Positions 1 through 7,799 of a stretch of DNA of 17,212 nucleotides are shown here, piece after piece. Numbering within the stretch: the first letter of the stretch is position 1; each line of letters begins with the position of its first letter. The position numbers were made by a program, and so were the translations under genes. Source of the DNA: CAINVV01 sp964506325 (lineage in GTDB: Bacteria > Bacteroidota > Bacteroidia > Bacteroidales > Prolixibacteraceae); the NCBI GenBank assembly GCA_964506325.1, contig CAZDLO010000073.1:1-17212 (forward strand), in the 5' to 3' direction. The notes beneath the pieces were generated by a model, which ran no database searches, was not told where the DNA came from, and worked only from the letters and a program-made list of their open reading frames with translations.

Positions 1-60
1 CCAGCTAATTTTTCAATGGGTTACTTTAAGGAGGGATACTTTTTCAGTGCCCTCGGGTAG
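1..60 (+). CDS. Possible C-terminal end of a gene entering from the left
   Basis: Reading frame 1 is open from the first base to a TAG at 58-60 and encodes 19 residues rich in aromatics (it ends GYFFSALG). The composition could be the tail of a protein whose body lies outside the window. Frame 2 is also open, up to a TAA at 122-124, so an open frame here is weak evidence. Nothing identifies a family. If real, the gene converges with the small - strand gene whose stop is at 121. No convincing terminator lies between them: only a 6-bp inverted repeat (AACTGC 64-69 / GCAGTT 84-89) with a T-rich loop and no T tail. Confidence 0.2.
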   Translation, partial: PANFSMGYFKEGYFFSALG

Positions 61-120
61 CCCAACTGCTTTTTTTTATGCAGGCAGTTTCCTGTCAAAC
101 AAAATAAGTTTAACTACAAC

Positions 121-453
121 CTAATGATGTTTCGGGCAGTTATCCATGTACCATGAAATGGAATGTTCCCTTCCCTCAACCAATTCACTCAAAATTTTCT
201 GATCATCCCATTCACTGTGATAACTGCAGCACTGATCCAGGGCAAGTGACAATAATAGCCACTCTTTTACAGCCTTCATCGTCAGATTTTTGACATTAAA
301 CGCCTTAATCATCTTAAGGTACTTTGGTCCAATCATATCGACATTGGGAAGTTCTCTCTTAAGTATCTCTTTGGTTGTAAAAATATGATCTTCAACCTGA
401 ACGAATTCATCTTCATCCAGTGTTACTGAAAACGTAAATGTTTTTTCTGCCAT
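121..453 (-). CDS. Small protein of unknown function (110 aa)
   Basis: I do not recognise this protein. The start at 453 is preferred over an upstream ATG at 588 because it has a strong Shine-Dalgarno sequence directly before it, and because the extra 45 residues from 588 come from a very AT-rich stretch that looks like untranslated DNA. The product begins MAEKTFTFSV, is rich in acidic residues near the N-terminus, has a middle part rich in Lys and Leu (about residues 45-70) that could be helical, a CC pair at about residue 74, and a His/Cys-containing tail ending CPKHH. There is no signal peptide, membrane segment or lipobox, so it is probably cytoplasmic. It stands alone on its strand, with no neighbour suggesting a role. 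It could be a small regulator or an orphan protein. Confidence 0.6.
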   Translation of the reverse strand: MAEKTFTFSVTLDEDEFVQVEDHIFTTKEILKRELPNVDMIGPKYLKMIKAFNVKNLTMKAVKEWLLLSLALDQCCSYHSEWDDQKILSELVEGREHSISWYMDNCPKHH

Positions 454-457
454 AATG

Positions 458-465
458 CACCTCCT
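458..465 (-). promoter_or_regulatory. Canonical Shine-Dalgarno sequence of the 121-453 gene
   Basis: On the - strand the bases read AGGAGGTG, ending 4 nt before the ATG at 453 (6 nt from AGGAGG). This fixes the start of the small gene. Such a full anti-SD match is unusual here: the other genes in the window have AT-rich upstream sequence without a comparable motif. Confidence 0.7.
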
Positions 466-868
466 GAGATTTATTAGTTTGATACCACAAGATATTAAAG
501 TTTTTTCGAATATTATAATAAAATAATAAAATAATTTAAAAATCAACGTAAAAGAATATAGGTTCAAAATCAAACACCGGCATTTCAACCTTCCTATACA
601 CCTTTGGGAATAAATCTTTCAATTTTTTACTCATCCAACGAAAAAGGAGATATTGCATTGCCACCAGGTATGCGCTATACTTGCCGTGGGATGGTTCAGA
701 TATTACTTCAACAAATCACAACACCTCACCTGCCTGAATTCTAAGGTTAGCAAATTTCGGATTCACCAATTGGTCAACCAAATGCAATACCCCAATTACT
801 TCTGAATTCAATTATAAATATGGCTAACTTAACCGGGCAAGTACCCCGGCCGTTCCTGCGCTGTCGGA

Positions 869-940
869 TATTGGCAAAAATCAAAATATTCTTCAAAGCC
901 CATATTCCCTAAAAGCAGGAATTTATGGCTTTGCCAATAT
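869..940. repeat. Nested inverted repeat (11-bp perfect outer arms)
   Basis: ATATTGGCAAA at 869-879 is matched exactly by its reverse complement TTTGCCAATAT at 930-940. Inside the 50-nt spacer, GCCCATATTCC (from about 898) and GGAATTTATGGC (from about 918) form a second imperfect pair, so the whole segment can fold as a nested hairpin. There is no T tail, so it is not an obvious intrinsic terminator. It may be a regulatory RNA structure, an operator, or the remains of a small palindromic element. No second copy was noticed in the window. Confidence 0.5.
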
Positions 941-1240
941 GTTTAATATTCAGAAACTTATGGCCGTGATTGCATCAGGCAAGTTTTTGTTGTTATACAA
1001 GCGAAGAAATCAGCAGTTTATAACCGTCCGGTTAAGAAATAGTAAAAAATTGACTATTAAATGGATTATATTTAAAGAGATAATTAATTATTTCGCAAGG
1101 TAAAGACTGATAAGTTGTTATCGTGGAGATTCTAATTTCATGGATGTAGAAATCCAAAGGAAAATGCATAGCCGGCCCGGTAGCAGGTCTGGCCATCTGA
1201 AGCTGTAATTACCAGTAATGAAACCGACTAACTAATCAAA

Positions 1241-2443
1241 ATGAAACACCAATACAAACCACTGCTGTTACTTTCGCTGATGTTTTTCATGGTTGGGTCA
1301 CTATTTTGCATGAACGACATTTTGCTGCCTTCCCTGATAACGCATTTCAAACTGAATTACACGCAGGCAACCATGATTCAGTTTACATTTTACCTGACTT
1401 ACATCATTTTCCCGATCCCGATTGCGTGGATGATTCACAAATATGGATATAAAGTAAGTTTGCTAACTGCCTTAGTAACATGCGCCCTGGGTAGTGCATT
1501 CTTTTTCCCTGCAAAAATTTTCGACTCCTATCCGTTGGTATTAACTGCCATCTTTATAATATCCACGGGACTGACAATTATTAATGTGGCAGCAAATCCA
1601 TTTGCTTCACTGCTTGGTGATCCGGAAGGTGCCCATCAGCGCATCAACTTTGTACAGGTTTTCTCACGCATAGGTTATGCGGTAACACCTGCAGCTGCCA
1701 CGACCCTGATTTATAATCAAATGGGGGAAATCCGCTATCACTTCCCATACCTTTTGCTGGCTGCAATTTTGTTGATGGTTGCCCTTTTGATGTTCCTGTC
1801 AAAATTGCCTTCCATGAAACCTGGAGAGGATGAAATATTTTCTTTGAAGGGAATCATCAGGGAAGGTTATTCGCACAGACATCTTTTTTATGGTGTATTC
1901 GCCATGTTTTTTTACATGGGTGCTGAAGCCTCTACCTGTGGTTTCTTTATTCCTTACCTCAAAACTGTATTGGGCTTTACTGACCAGAAAGCGGCAAGTT
2001 TCCTGACACTCTATTATATTCTGACTGCTGTTATGGGGATGCTGGCGGTAATTATGCTCAAATATGTAAAAGCCCACAGACTGGTTGGATATTTCGGAAT
2101 TGGAATGATTATCCTGTATTTTCTATCCATATTTTTCAATACCGGTTACAACGAATACATCCTGGCCGGGTTAGGATTGTTTTTATCCATAATGTTTCCT
2201 ACAATTTTCAGCCTGGCAATTGAAGATATCGGTTCATTTACTGGCAAGGGATCAGCCCTGCTGAATTTCGCCATAGTTGGTGGTTCCTTTTTCCCGCCCA
2301 TTCAGGGTTTGATTGCGGATCGGCACGGCGTTCAGGTTTCATACATCATTCCCTTGTTATGCTTTGTTATGGTAACCATATATGCATTCTGGTACACCAG
2401 GGAACCACTGCTAAACAGGAGTAAAAGAAGTTCCGCAATTTGA
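1241..2443 (+). CDS. FucP/GlcP-type MFS sugar permease
   Basis: A 400-residue integral inner-membrane protein with the hydrophobic pattern of a 12-helix major facilitator transporter, most like the fucose/glucose-galactose (FHS) family that imports sugars with protons. Diagnostic motifs are NDILLP at residues 25-30 in the first helix (E. coli FucP has its proton-linked Asp46 in the same motif), AANPF at 117-121 followed by LLGDPEG, and QRINFVQ at 133-139. The position of FucP Glu135, just before AANPF, appears to be Asn115 here, so coupling or substrate choice may differ. It is the first gene of a + strand cluster; its stop lies 3 nt before the phosphomutase start, so the two are almost certainly co-transcribed. 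Import of a neutral monosaccharide for the kinase downstream is the likely job; the sugar is not determined by sequence. Confidence 0.85.
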   Translation: MKHQYKPLLLLSLMFFMVGSLFCMNDILLPSLITHFKLNYTQATMIQFTFYLTYIIFPIPIAWMIHKYGYKVSLLTALVTCALGSAFFFPAKIFDSYPLVLTAIFIISTGLTIINVAANPFASLLGDPEGAHQRINFVQVFSRIGYAVTPAAATTLIYNQMGEIRYHFPYLLLAAILLMVALLMFLSKLPSMKPGEDEIFSLKGIIREGYSHRHLFYGVFAMFFYMGAEASTCGFFIPYLKTVLGFTDQKAASFLTLYYILTAVMGMLAVIMLKYVKAHRLVGYFGIGMIILYFLSIFFNTGYNEYILAGLGLFLSIMFPTIFSLAIEDIGSFTGKGSALLNFAIVGGSFFPPIQGLIADRHGVQVSYIIPLLCFVMVTIYAFWYTREPLLNRSKRSSAI

Positions 2444-2446
2444 GCT

Positions 2447-3967
2447 ATGAGTTATGAACTATTCAATATGAAAGACCCGATAAAGACCTACGACGCACGC
2501 TGGGAGGTTAATGAGTTCAATGACATTGAGGTGCTTCGACTGTTTCAGGCCACTTTTGGCTATGCCAGGCTGATTGGAGCAGATACGCTGGTTTTTGCCA
2601 GAGATGCCAGGCTGGGCTGTGCCAGGGTGATGGAGATCGGAATAGAAGCTGCCGTCAGGTCTGGTTTCAAAGTACTGGCATGTTTTGATCCTGTGAGCAC
2701 ACCTCTCTCCTATTTCGTGGCTATGCAAACTGCAGAAAAATTTCCGCATACCATGGGACTAACTATTACCGCCTCACACAATCCCAAACAATACATCGGA
2801 ATAAAATTTACTGTTCCCGGAGTGGAGGCCATAGGTTTTGACTGCGGACCACTTGGAGGTTTGACCAAAGTGAAGGAATTATACAGGTCTCCCGACTTCA
2901 TTCCTGAACTTAGAGAAGGTGGCACCCTCCAGGTGATCAGGCATCCGTCAGAATCTTACATTCAGTATACGATGGATCTGGCAGGAATTAAGGAAAACGA
3001 TCTCCGTGGACTGAAAATTGTACTTGATACATTCAATGGTTCGGCAGGACCGGAACTGTACCGGGCTCTGTCCTTATGCGGAGCAGAGGTATTTCCGCTA
3101 AGGCTGGTTCCGAACGGAGATTTTCCGACAGGCTCACCCAATCCTACAAGCCAGAACAAAATGGACAGGGCAGTAATCCTTTCCAGGCAGGTAGGGGCAG
3201 ACCTGGTAATTGGAATTGACGGAGATGGTGATCGCGTCGTGTTTGGTGACCAGTGCGGGATTTTCAGCGCAGGATTTGTCATGATCCCTATCCTCAAAAG
3301 TGTTCTTTCCGATCCTTCCAATGCAGGACGACAGAAGATCCTTTACGATCCAAAAGTTAATCCGATGGCATTGGCCAGGTGGACAGAGATGAACGCAGAT
3401 CCGGTTTTGTACAGGAACGGACATTCCCAGATCAAGGGTTACATGAAGGAGATTGGGGCATTAGCAGGTGCTGAGGAATCCGGGCATTTCTACCATAAAT
3501 TACCAGCCAAAAAATTTCAGGTTTCAGGGGAAAATTCCCTGTTTACCATTTTGCTCCTTCTCCGGTCTGTAAATGAACAAAGGGAAATAATCAGGCAAAT
3601 CCGGGAAATGCAGGATCAAATTTATACCTCCGGGGAGTTCAATTTCCAGTATCCGGACGACCTTCAAAGAGATAATGCCATTAATGCTGTACTTGCATTT
3701 TTTGAGTCTGAAAAGGTAGTACTGTCAACCAGGTCAGAAAATGGGATTGATTTGGAAGGGACAGTAGTGTACAAAGGGGTACACATCGAAAATGGAATAT
3801 TCTCAATCGATAATTTATGGTACTCGGCCTACATACGGTCGGCTACCAATGAAAAAGGAATTGTCAGAAGCTATATTTCAGCGAGTGATTTATTGGTAGG
3901 TGAAAGAATAAAAAACAAAATTGAAGATATTCTGAAGGTTGAATACCAAGGAACAGGTGTCGAGTAA
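2447..3967 (+). CDS. Phosphoglucomutase/phosphomannomutase family protein
   Basis: A 506-residue cytoplasmic alpha-D-phosphohexomutase, which moves a phosphate between the C1 hydroxyl and the C5/C6 hydroxyl of a sugar. All the family's working parts are visible: the phosphoserine loop TASHNP at 108-113 (catalytic Ser110), the Mg-binding loop DGDGDR at 258-263, a GHSQIKGYM segment at about 325-333, the sugar-binding loop GAEESGH at 341-347, and a C-terminal phosphate-binding region. It is somewhat longer than the usual 450-460 residues of bacterial phosphomannomutases. It starts 3 nt after the permease stop and lies before a reductase, an aminotransferase and a GHMP kinase. In that setting a role in converting the sugar 1-phosphate made by the kinase is an inference; a housekeeping ManB/Pgm role is the alternative. 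Confidence 0.88.
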   Translation: MSYELFNMKDPIKTYDARWEVNEFNDIEVLRLFQATFGYARLIGADTLVFARDARLGCARVMEIGIEAAVRSGFKVLACFDPVSTPLSYFVAMQTAEKFPHTMGLTITASHNPKQYIGIKFTVPGVEAIGFDCGPLGGLTKVKELYRSPDFIPELREGGTLQVIRHPSESYIQYTMDLAGIKENDLRGLKIVLDTFNGSAGPELYRALSLCGAEVFPLRLVPNGDFPTGSPNPTSQNKMDRAVILSRQVGADLVIGIDGDGDRVVFGDQCGIFSAGFVMIPILKSVLSDPSNAGRQKILYDPKVNPMALARWTEMNADPVLYRNGHSQIKGYMKEIGALAGAEESGHFYHKLPAKKFQVSGENSLFTILLLLRSVNEQREIIRQIREMQDQIYTSGEFNFQYPDDLQRDNAINAVLAFFESEKVVLSTRSENGIDLEGTVVYKGVHIENGIFSIDNLWYSAYIRSATNEKGIVRSYISASDLLVGERIKNKIEDILKVEYQGTGVE

Positions 3968-4070
3968 TGTATTCATGACCAGGAGGCAGCAATACAATCA
4001 ATTTCGGCACATTTTTTTTTGATGGTAATACACCTGACAGTTGCAAAAATAAATTTATGCATAAAATATT

Positions 4071-4964
4071 ATGAAGCTTTTAGTTACCGGACTTAATGGA
4101 TTTGTAGCAGGAAGTATTATTGCCCAGGCCAGAAAGACGTGGGAAATACATGGTGTGGATGTCACGGAACCTTCAGGTCTGCCTGCAGATATTCAATCCT
4201 ACAGGATTGATTTGCTGGATACTGATCTAATCTCAGACTTATTCAGAAAGGTTAAACCGGATGCTGTAATTCATACAGCTGCCATAGCAAATATTGATGT
4301 TTGCGAAAATAACAAGGAATTGGCATGGAAAGTAAATGTCGGTATCACCGAAAATTTGGCGAAGTTGTGCAAAGAAACCGGAGCCAAAATGGTTGTCTGT
4401 TCAACAGATTCAGTTTTCGACGGAATAAAAGGTTATTTCACTGAAACAGATACACCCAAGGCAGTAAATTTCTATGCGGAAACTAAAGTAAAAGCAGAAA
4501 ATATCGTGCTTAGTTCATCAGAAAAGAATATTGTCGCCCGGCTTTCATTGGTAATGGGATTACCGGTTTTGGGAAAAGGCAATTCATTCCTAGCAGACAC
4601 CATTGATAAATTAGGGCGAGGTGAAAAGGTGAAATTTCCGGAAAATGAGATACGAACTCCAATAGATGTGGTTACTCTTGGCGCCGCACTTGCAGAACTT
4701 GCCGGAAGTAATTATGGCGGCATTGTACATCTGTCAGGAAATACACGGATCAACAGGTATGATATGGCAATCCAGATTGCTGAAAAACTTGGATTTAATT
4801 CAAATCTTATTGAATCAACAGACTCCAATTCTATGCCTGGACGTGCACCTCGGCCAAATGATGCATCAATGAACAATTCATTGGCCAGGAATTTATTGCA
4901 AACACCCATGCGCACTTTGACGGAAGGGTTGGATTTAACATTAAATTTTAAAATTCAGGAATAA
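4071..4964 (+). CDS. RmlD-like short-chain (extended SDR) sugar reductase
   Basis: A 297-residue NAD(P)-dependent reductase of the extended SDR type, closest to dTDP-4-dehydrorhamnose reductase (RmlD). Visible are the N-terminal Rossmann strand and loop (TGLNG at 6-10), an HTAAIANIDVCE segment at about 68-79 as in RmlD, the STDSVFDG motif at 111-118, and the catalytic pair Tyr135/Lys139 in YAETK. The nucleotide loop is odd: the usual GxxGxxG reads GLNGFVA-G, with the third glycine displaced by one. It begins after the largest gap inside the cluster (103 nt, no hairpin terminator seen) and its stop is 5 nt from the aminotransferase start. RmlD proper needs its rhamnose partners RmlA/B/C, none of which is nearby, so the substrate is probably a different keto sugar; this is inference. 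Confidence 0.8.
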   Translation: MKLLVTGLNGFVAGSIIAQARKTWEIHGVDVTEPSGLPADIQSYRIDLLDTDLISDLFRKVKPDAVIHTAAIANIDVCENNKELAWKVNVGITENLAKLCKETGAKMVVCSTDSVFDGIKGYFTETDTPKAVNFYAETKVKAENIVLSSSEKNIVARLSLVMGLPVLGKGNSFLADTIDKLGRGEKVKFPENEIRTPIDVVTLGAALAELAGSNYGGIVHLSGNTRINRYDMAIQIAEKLGFNSNLIESTDSNSMPGRAPRPNDASMNNSLARNLLQTPMRTLTEGLDLTLNFKIQE

Positions 4965-4969
4965 TAAAA

Positions 4970-6160
4970 ATGAGCAGCATCAAATTTGATTTGGAAATAA
5001 AGTTCGGGACCCAATATGGCAAAGAGGAAGAAGAAGCGGTATTAAGGGTCCTGCGAAACAATGCTCCCACCAGTGGAGATGAATGCATCGCATTCGAAAA
5101 CAGGTATGCTGAGTACTCCGGGGCTAAATATGCCAGGGTTTGCAGCAACGGTACAACGGCCCTTTTTCTGTCAATGATCGGTGTTGGCATAAAGCCCGGA
5201 GATCGTGTGCTTACCTCGCCGGTAACCTGGATTGCTACTGCAGCAGCTCCCGCTACCCTGGGTGCAGAAGTCGATTTCGTTGACATCGATCCTGTTACCT
5301 ATAATCTGGATCCCAATCAGCTGGAGGACAAACTGACCCCTGATACTAAAGCAGTGATTCCTGTACACCTGTACGGCCAATCCTGCGAAATGGATGAAAT
5401 TATGTATCTGTCGAACAAATACGGCTTTGCCGTAGTTGAAGATGCTGCTCATGCCATCGGGGCAGAGTACAAAGGGAAAAAAACCGGTACAATCGGCACA
5501 ACCGGTTGTTTCAGCTTCCATGAACAAAAAAATATCTCAACGCTTGGAGAGGGTGGCATGGTGGTAACAAATGACAAAGAGGTTTATGAACGAATTTCTT
5601 TGTACCGTTCTCATTGTACAAGGGTGCACGGTAACAGCACAAAATACTGCAAGCTGGATGAAACAGTGTTTCCGGTAGGTAAAAAATTTTGGTGGCAGGA
5701 TTTCGATGACTGCGGATACAACTTCAGAATGACAGACATACAAGCTGCAGTCGGAATTGAACAGCTGAAAAAAGTTGATCAACTTAACCAGAGACGTATT
5801 GAAAATGCCGCCTATATGACGGAAAATCTAAGTGATGTTCCGGGCTTGACTTTGCCTGTCGTACTACCGCATAACAAACATGTGTTTCACCTTTATCCTG
5901 TTATGGTCGATCCAAAAGAGTTCGGTATGAGTAAGGAGGATCTGATCTACGACCTGCTGCACAACTATGGAATTAAAGTGGGATTTCACTATATCCCTTT
6001 GCACTATTCCACTGCTTTTAAAAACAGGGGCTTTAAGAAGGGACAATTTCCAAATGCTGAAAAACTTGGTGATCAACTGATTACATTGCCGATAAATCCT
6101 CGTCAAACTCCAGAAGCCCTCGAATATCTTGTAAAAAGTATCAAAGCTGTGCGTTCATAA
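4970..6160 (+). CDS. DegT/DnrJ/EryC1/StrS-family PLP aminotransferase
   Basis: A 396-residue PLP enzyme of the family that aminates keto sugars and keto cyclitols, usually with glutamate or glutamine as donor. The motifs appear in order: SNGTTALFL at 59-67 (phosphate cup), EDAAHAIGA at 157-165 (Asp158 for the PLP ring nitrogen), SFHEQKNIS at 182-190 with the likely Schiff-base Lys187, then LGEGGMVVTND, and GYNFRMTDIQAAVG about 60 residues further on. Length is normal for the family. It is coupled to the SDR (5 nt gap) and followed by the kinase 14 nt later. Most family members act on nucleotide-linked sugars, yet no nucleotidyltransferase is in the window; some relatives (for example NtdA, scyllo-inosose aminotransferases) act on free or phosphorylated keto compounds, and this one may too. 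Confidence 0.88.
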   Translation: MSSIKFDLEIKFGTQYGKEEEEAVLRVLRNNAPTSGDECIAFENRYAEYSGAKYARVCSNGTTALFLSMIGVGIKPGDRVLTSPVTWIATAAAPATLGAEVDFVDIDPVTYNLDPNQLEDKLTPDTKAVIPVHLYGQSCEMDEIMYLSNKYGFAVVEDAAHAIGAEYKGKKTGTIGTTGCFSFHEQKNISTLGEGGMVVTNDKEVYERISLYRSHCTRVHGNSTKYCKLDETVFPVGKKFWWQDFDDCGYNFRMTDIQAAVGIEQLKKVDQLNQRRIENAAYMTENLSDVPGLTLPVVLPHNKHVFHLYPVMVDPKEFGMSKEDLIYDLLHNYGIKVGFHYIPLHYSTAFKNRGFKKGQFPNAEKLGDQLITLPINPRQTPEALEYLVKSIKAVRS

Positions 6161-6174
6161 AATATTAACTTGTC

Positions 6175-7566
6175 ATGGAATTCATCGAAAAAATTGCAGG
6201 CCTGAAGAAAAGCGGCACCTTCTTCGCCCCGGATACACCTGTATTTATTACAAGGGCACCAGGTCGTCTGGATCTGATGGGAGGCAATGATGATTATACG
6301 GGAGGACTGGTATTCGAGTCTACCATCCGGGAAGCCACCTACGCAGCGGCTCAATTTTCTACTGATCAAGTGATTCGGCTGAAAAATGAAACTGCCGAAG
6401 AAGCCGGATGGCAGGGTACCGTCGAAATTAGCTGGGATGAGGCAGGTGATGTGGACGTACTGAAAAAATTTGCCAACAGCTCAAAATCTTTACGTTGGAC
6501 TGCCTATGTCCTTGGCAATCTTCTCTACCTCAAGAAAAAATACCCCGACAAAGTTACAGGGGGTATCAGGCTTTACATGGAATCTGCGGTTCCACTCAAC
6601 AGAGGCGTTAGTTCTTCGGCAGCCATAGAGGTTGCTGTAATGAAAGCGGCCGCAGCAGCCTTCGGAATTGGCCTCAAAGGAACAGATCTTGCCCTGGCAT
6701 GCCAATGGGTGGAAAATGTTATTGCTGATTCAGCTTGTGGTGTAATGGACCAGATTGCTGTCGTTGCGGGCAGGGAGGGTTACATACTACCCCTGGTATG
6801 TCAGCCGTGCCTGCCAGAAGCACTCATCAAGCTGCCAGAAGAGTTGCAAATCTGGGGAATCGACTCGGGAGTAAGCCACCAGGTTTCAGGAATTGAATAT
6901 GAAGCAGCAAGGGCTGCTGCCTTCATGGGGTACAAGATCATCTGTGACCTGAACAACATCCCGGTAACTCTTGACCAAAGCAATGACATTGAGAGATATA
7001 CGGATCCTGTCTGGAATGGATATCTTGCAAATATGAGCCGTTCTGTCTTCCATGAAAAATATGAATCCTATTTGCCGGAGAAAACAGATAAGGACCGATT
7101 CCTGAATCAATACCACCTGCATGTTGATCCGTTTACCCCACTGAAAGATGGCGTAAGCTACAATGTAAAGGCAAATACGCGTTATGCCGTTGAAGAAAAT
7201 TACAGGGTTCAGCTTTTTTCTGAACTTTCAAGAGGAGCCTCCCTAACGGGTTCAAAAAGGTCATACATCCTGATGGGCGAACAAATGTATCAGTCACACT
7301 ACGCTTATACTGAATGCGGACTTGGGTCTGAAGCTACAGACTTCCTCGTGAATCTGTGCAAAAGTGCGGGAGTGTTAAAAGGTGTTTTCGGGGCGAAAAT
7401 CACCGGAGGAGGTGCCGGAGGGACAGTTGCTATACTCGCTGCCAAATCAGCAGGATCGGCTATTGAAGACCTTTTCAGACAATACAAGGTTGCCGGATAT
7501 GGGGATCCATACCTTTTCGAAGGAAGTTCAGATGGAGCGGATGAATTTGGCGTCAAAGTCTGCTGA
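6175..7566 (+). CDS. GHMP sugar kinase resembling plant L-arabinokinase
   Basis: A 463-residue GHMP-superfamily kinase, expected to phosphorylate the anomeric hydroxyl of a free sugar with ATP in the cytoplasm. Motif 1 is APGRLDLMGG at 28-37 (galactokinases have APGRVNLIGEH), motif 2 VPLNRGVSSSAA at 139-150, the putative catalytic Asp192 lies in CGVMDQ, and motif 3 is GAKITGGGAGGTV at 406-418. The variant motif 1, MYQSHYAYTECGLGS at 371-385 and LFEGSSDGADEFG at 447-459 match, as I remember them, the kinase domain of plant ARA1 (L-arabinose to L-arabinose 1-phosphate) rather than GalK. The N-terminal glycosyltransferase-like half of the plant protein is absent. It is the last gene of the tight cluster. 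Galactose, arabinose or a uronic acid are all possible substrates. Confidence 0.85.
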   Translation: MEFIEKIAGLKKSGTFFAPDTPVFITRAPGRLDLMGGNDDYTGGLVFESTIREATYAAAQFSTDQVIRLKNETAEEAGWQGTVEISWDEAGDVDVLKKFANSSKSLRWTAYVLGNLLYLKKKYPDKVTGGIRLYMESAVPLNRGVSSSAAIEVAVMKAAAAAFGIGLKGTDLALACQWVENVIADSACGVMDQIAVVAGREGYILPLVCQPCLPEALIKLPEELQIWGIDSGVSHQVSGIEYEAARAAAFMGYKIICDLNNIPVTLDQSNDIERYTDPVWNGYLANMSRSVFHEKYESYLPEKTDKDRFLNQYHLHVDPFTPLKDGVSYNVKANTRYAVEENYRVQLFSELSRGASLTGSKRSYILMGEQMYQSHYAYTECGLGSEATDFLVNLCKSAGVLKGVFGAKITGGGAGGTVAILAAKSAGSAIEDLFRQYKVAGYGDPYLFEGSSDGADEFGVKVC

Positions 7567-7799
7567 GATTTTTCCAGGTAGGTTTAAAATTGAAGAACAT
7601 AAAATAATTGAATTAATCAGATGTGTCAAAATACCTGATCACATTAACATTTTGCTGGTTTATCGATATCCGGCAAATATTAATACATTGCATTAAAAAG
7701 GATGTCGTCCGGAAACAATTATCAAGAAAATTTCACTTACCAGATTAACATTCCTTCATTTTCGTCCTCCAAAACAATCACTACTAATACCCAACAGCT

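Larger units (their letters stand above)
454..1240. other. Intergenic stretch of about 790 bases with no convincing gene
   Basis: No reading frame with good coding character was found on either strand. Bases about 500-545 are almost pure A/T and are probably the promoter region of the - strand gene at 121-453. Between about 610 and 730 two overlapping frames give short protein-like phrases (for example SNEKGDIALPPG in one, LPWDGSDITS in another), which would fit a decayed gene but could be chance. A 47-codon frame at 960-1103 and a 22-codon frame at 1140-1208 have no supporting signal. The right part should hold the promoter of the sugar gene cluster starting at 1241, but no exact TAnnTTTG element was found; TATATTTA at 1067-1074 is one mismatch away and lacks a well-spaced -33 TTG. 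Confidence 0.5.

Noticed and set aside
834..850. CCGGG/CCCGG hairpin in the left intergenic region, considered as a terminator
   Set aside because: Only 5 bp and no T run on either side; no gene ends nearby.
960..1103. 47-codon + strand frame starting at an ATG
   Set aside because: No ribosome-binding signal, no recognisable motif and AT-driven codon use; it looks like chance.
7616..7644. Two interleaved 5-bp complementary pairs (ATCAG/CTGAT and ATGTG/CACAT) that could form a pseudoknot downstream of the kinase gene
   Set aside because: The pairs are short and in AT-rich DNA; such matches are expected by chance and there is no other riboswitch-like feature.
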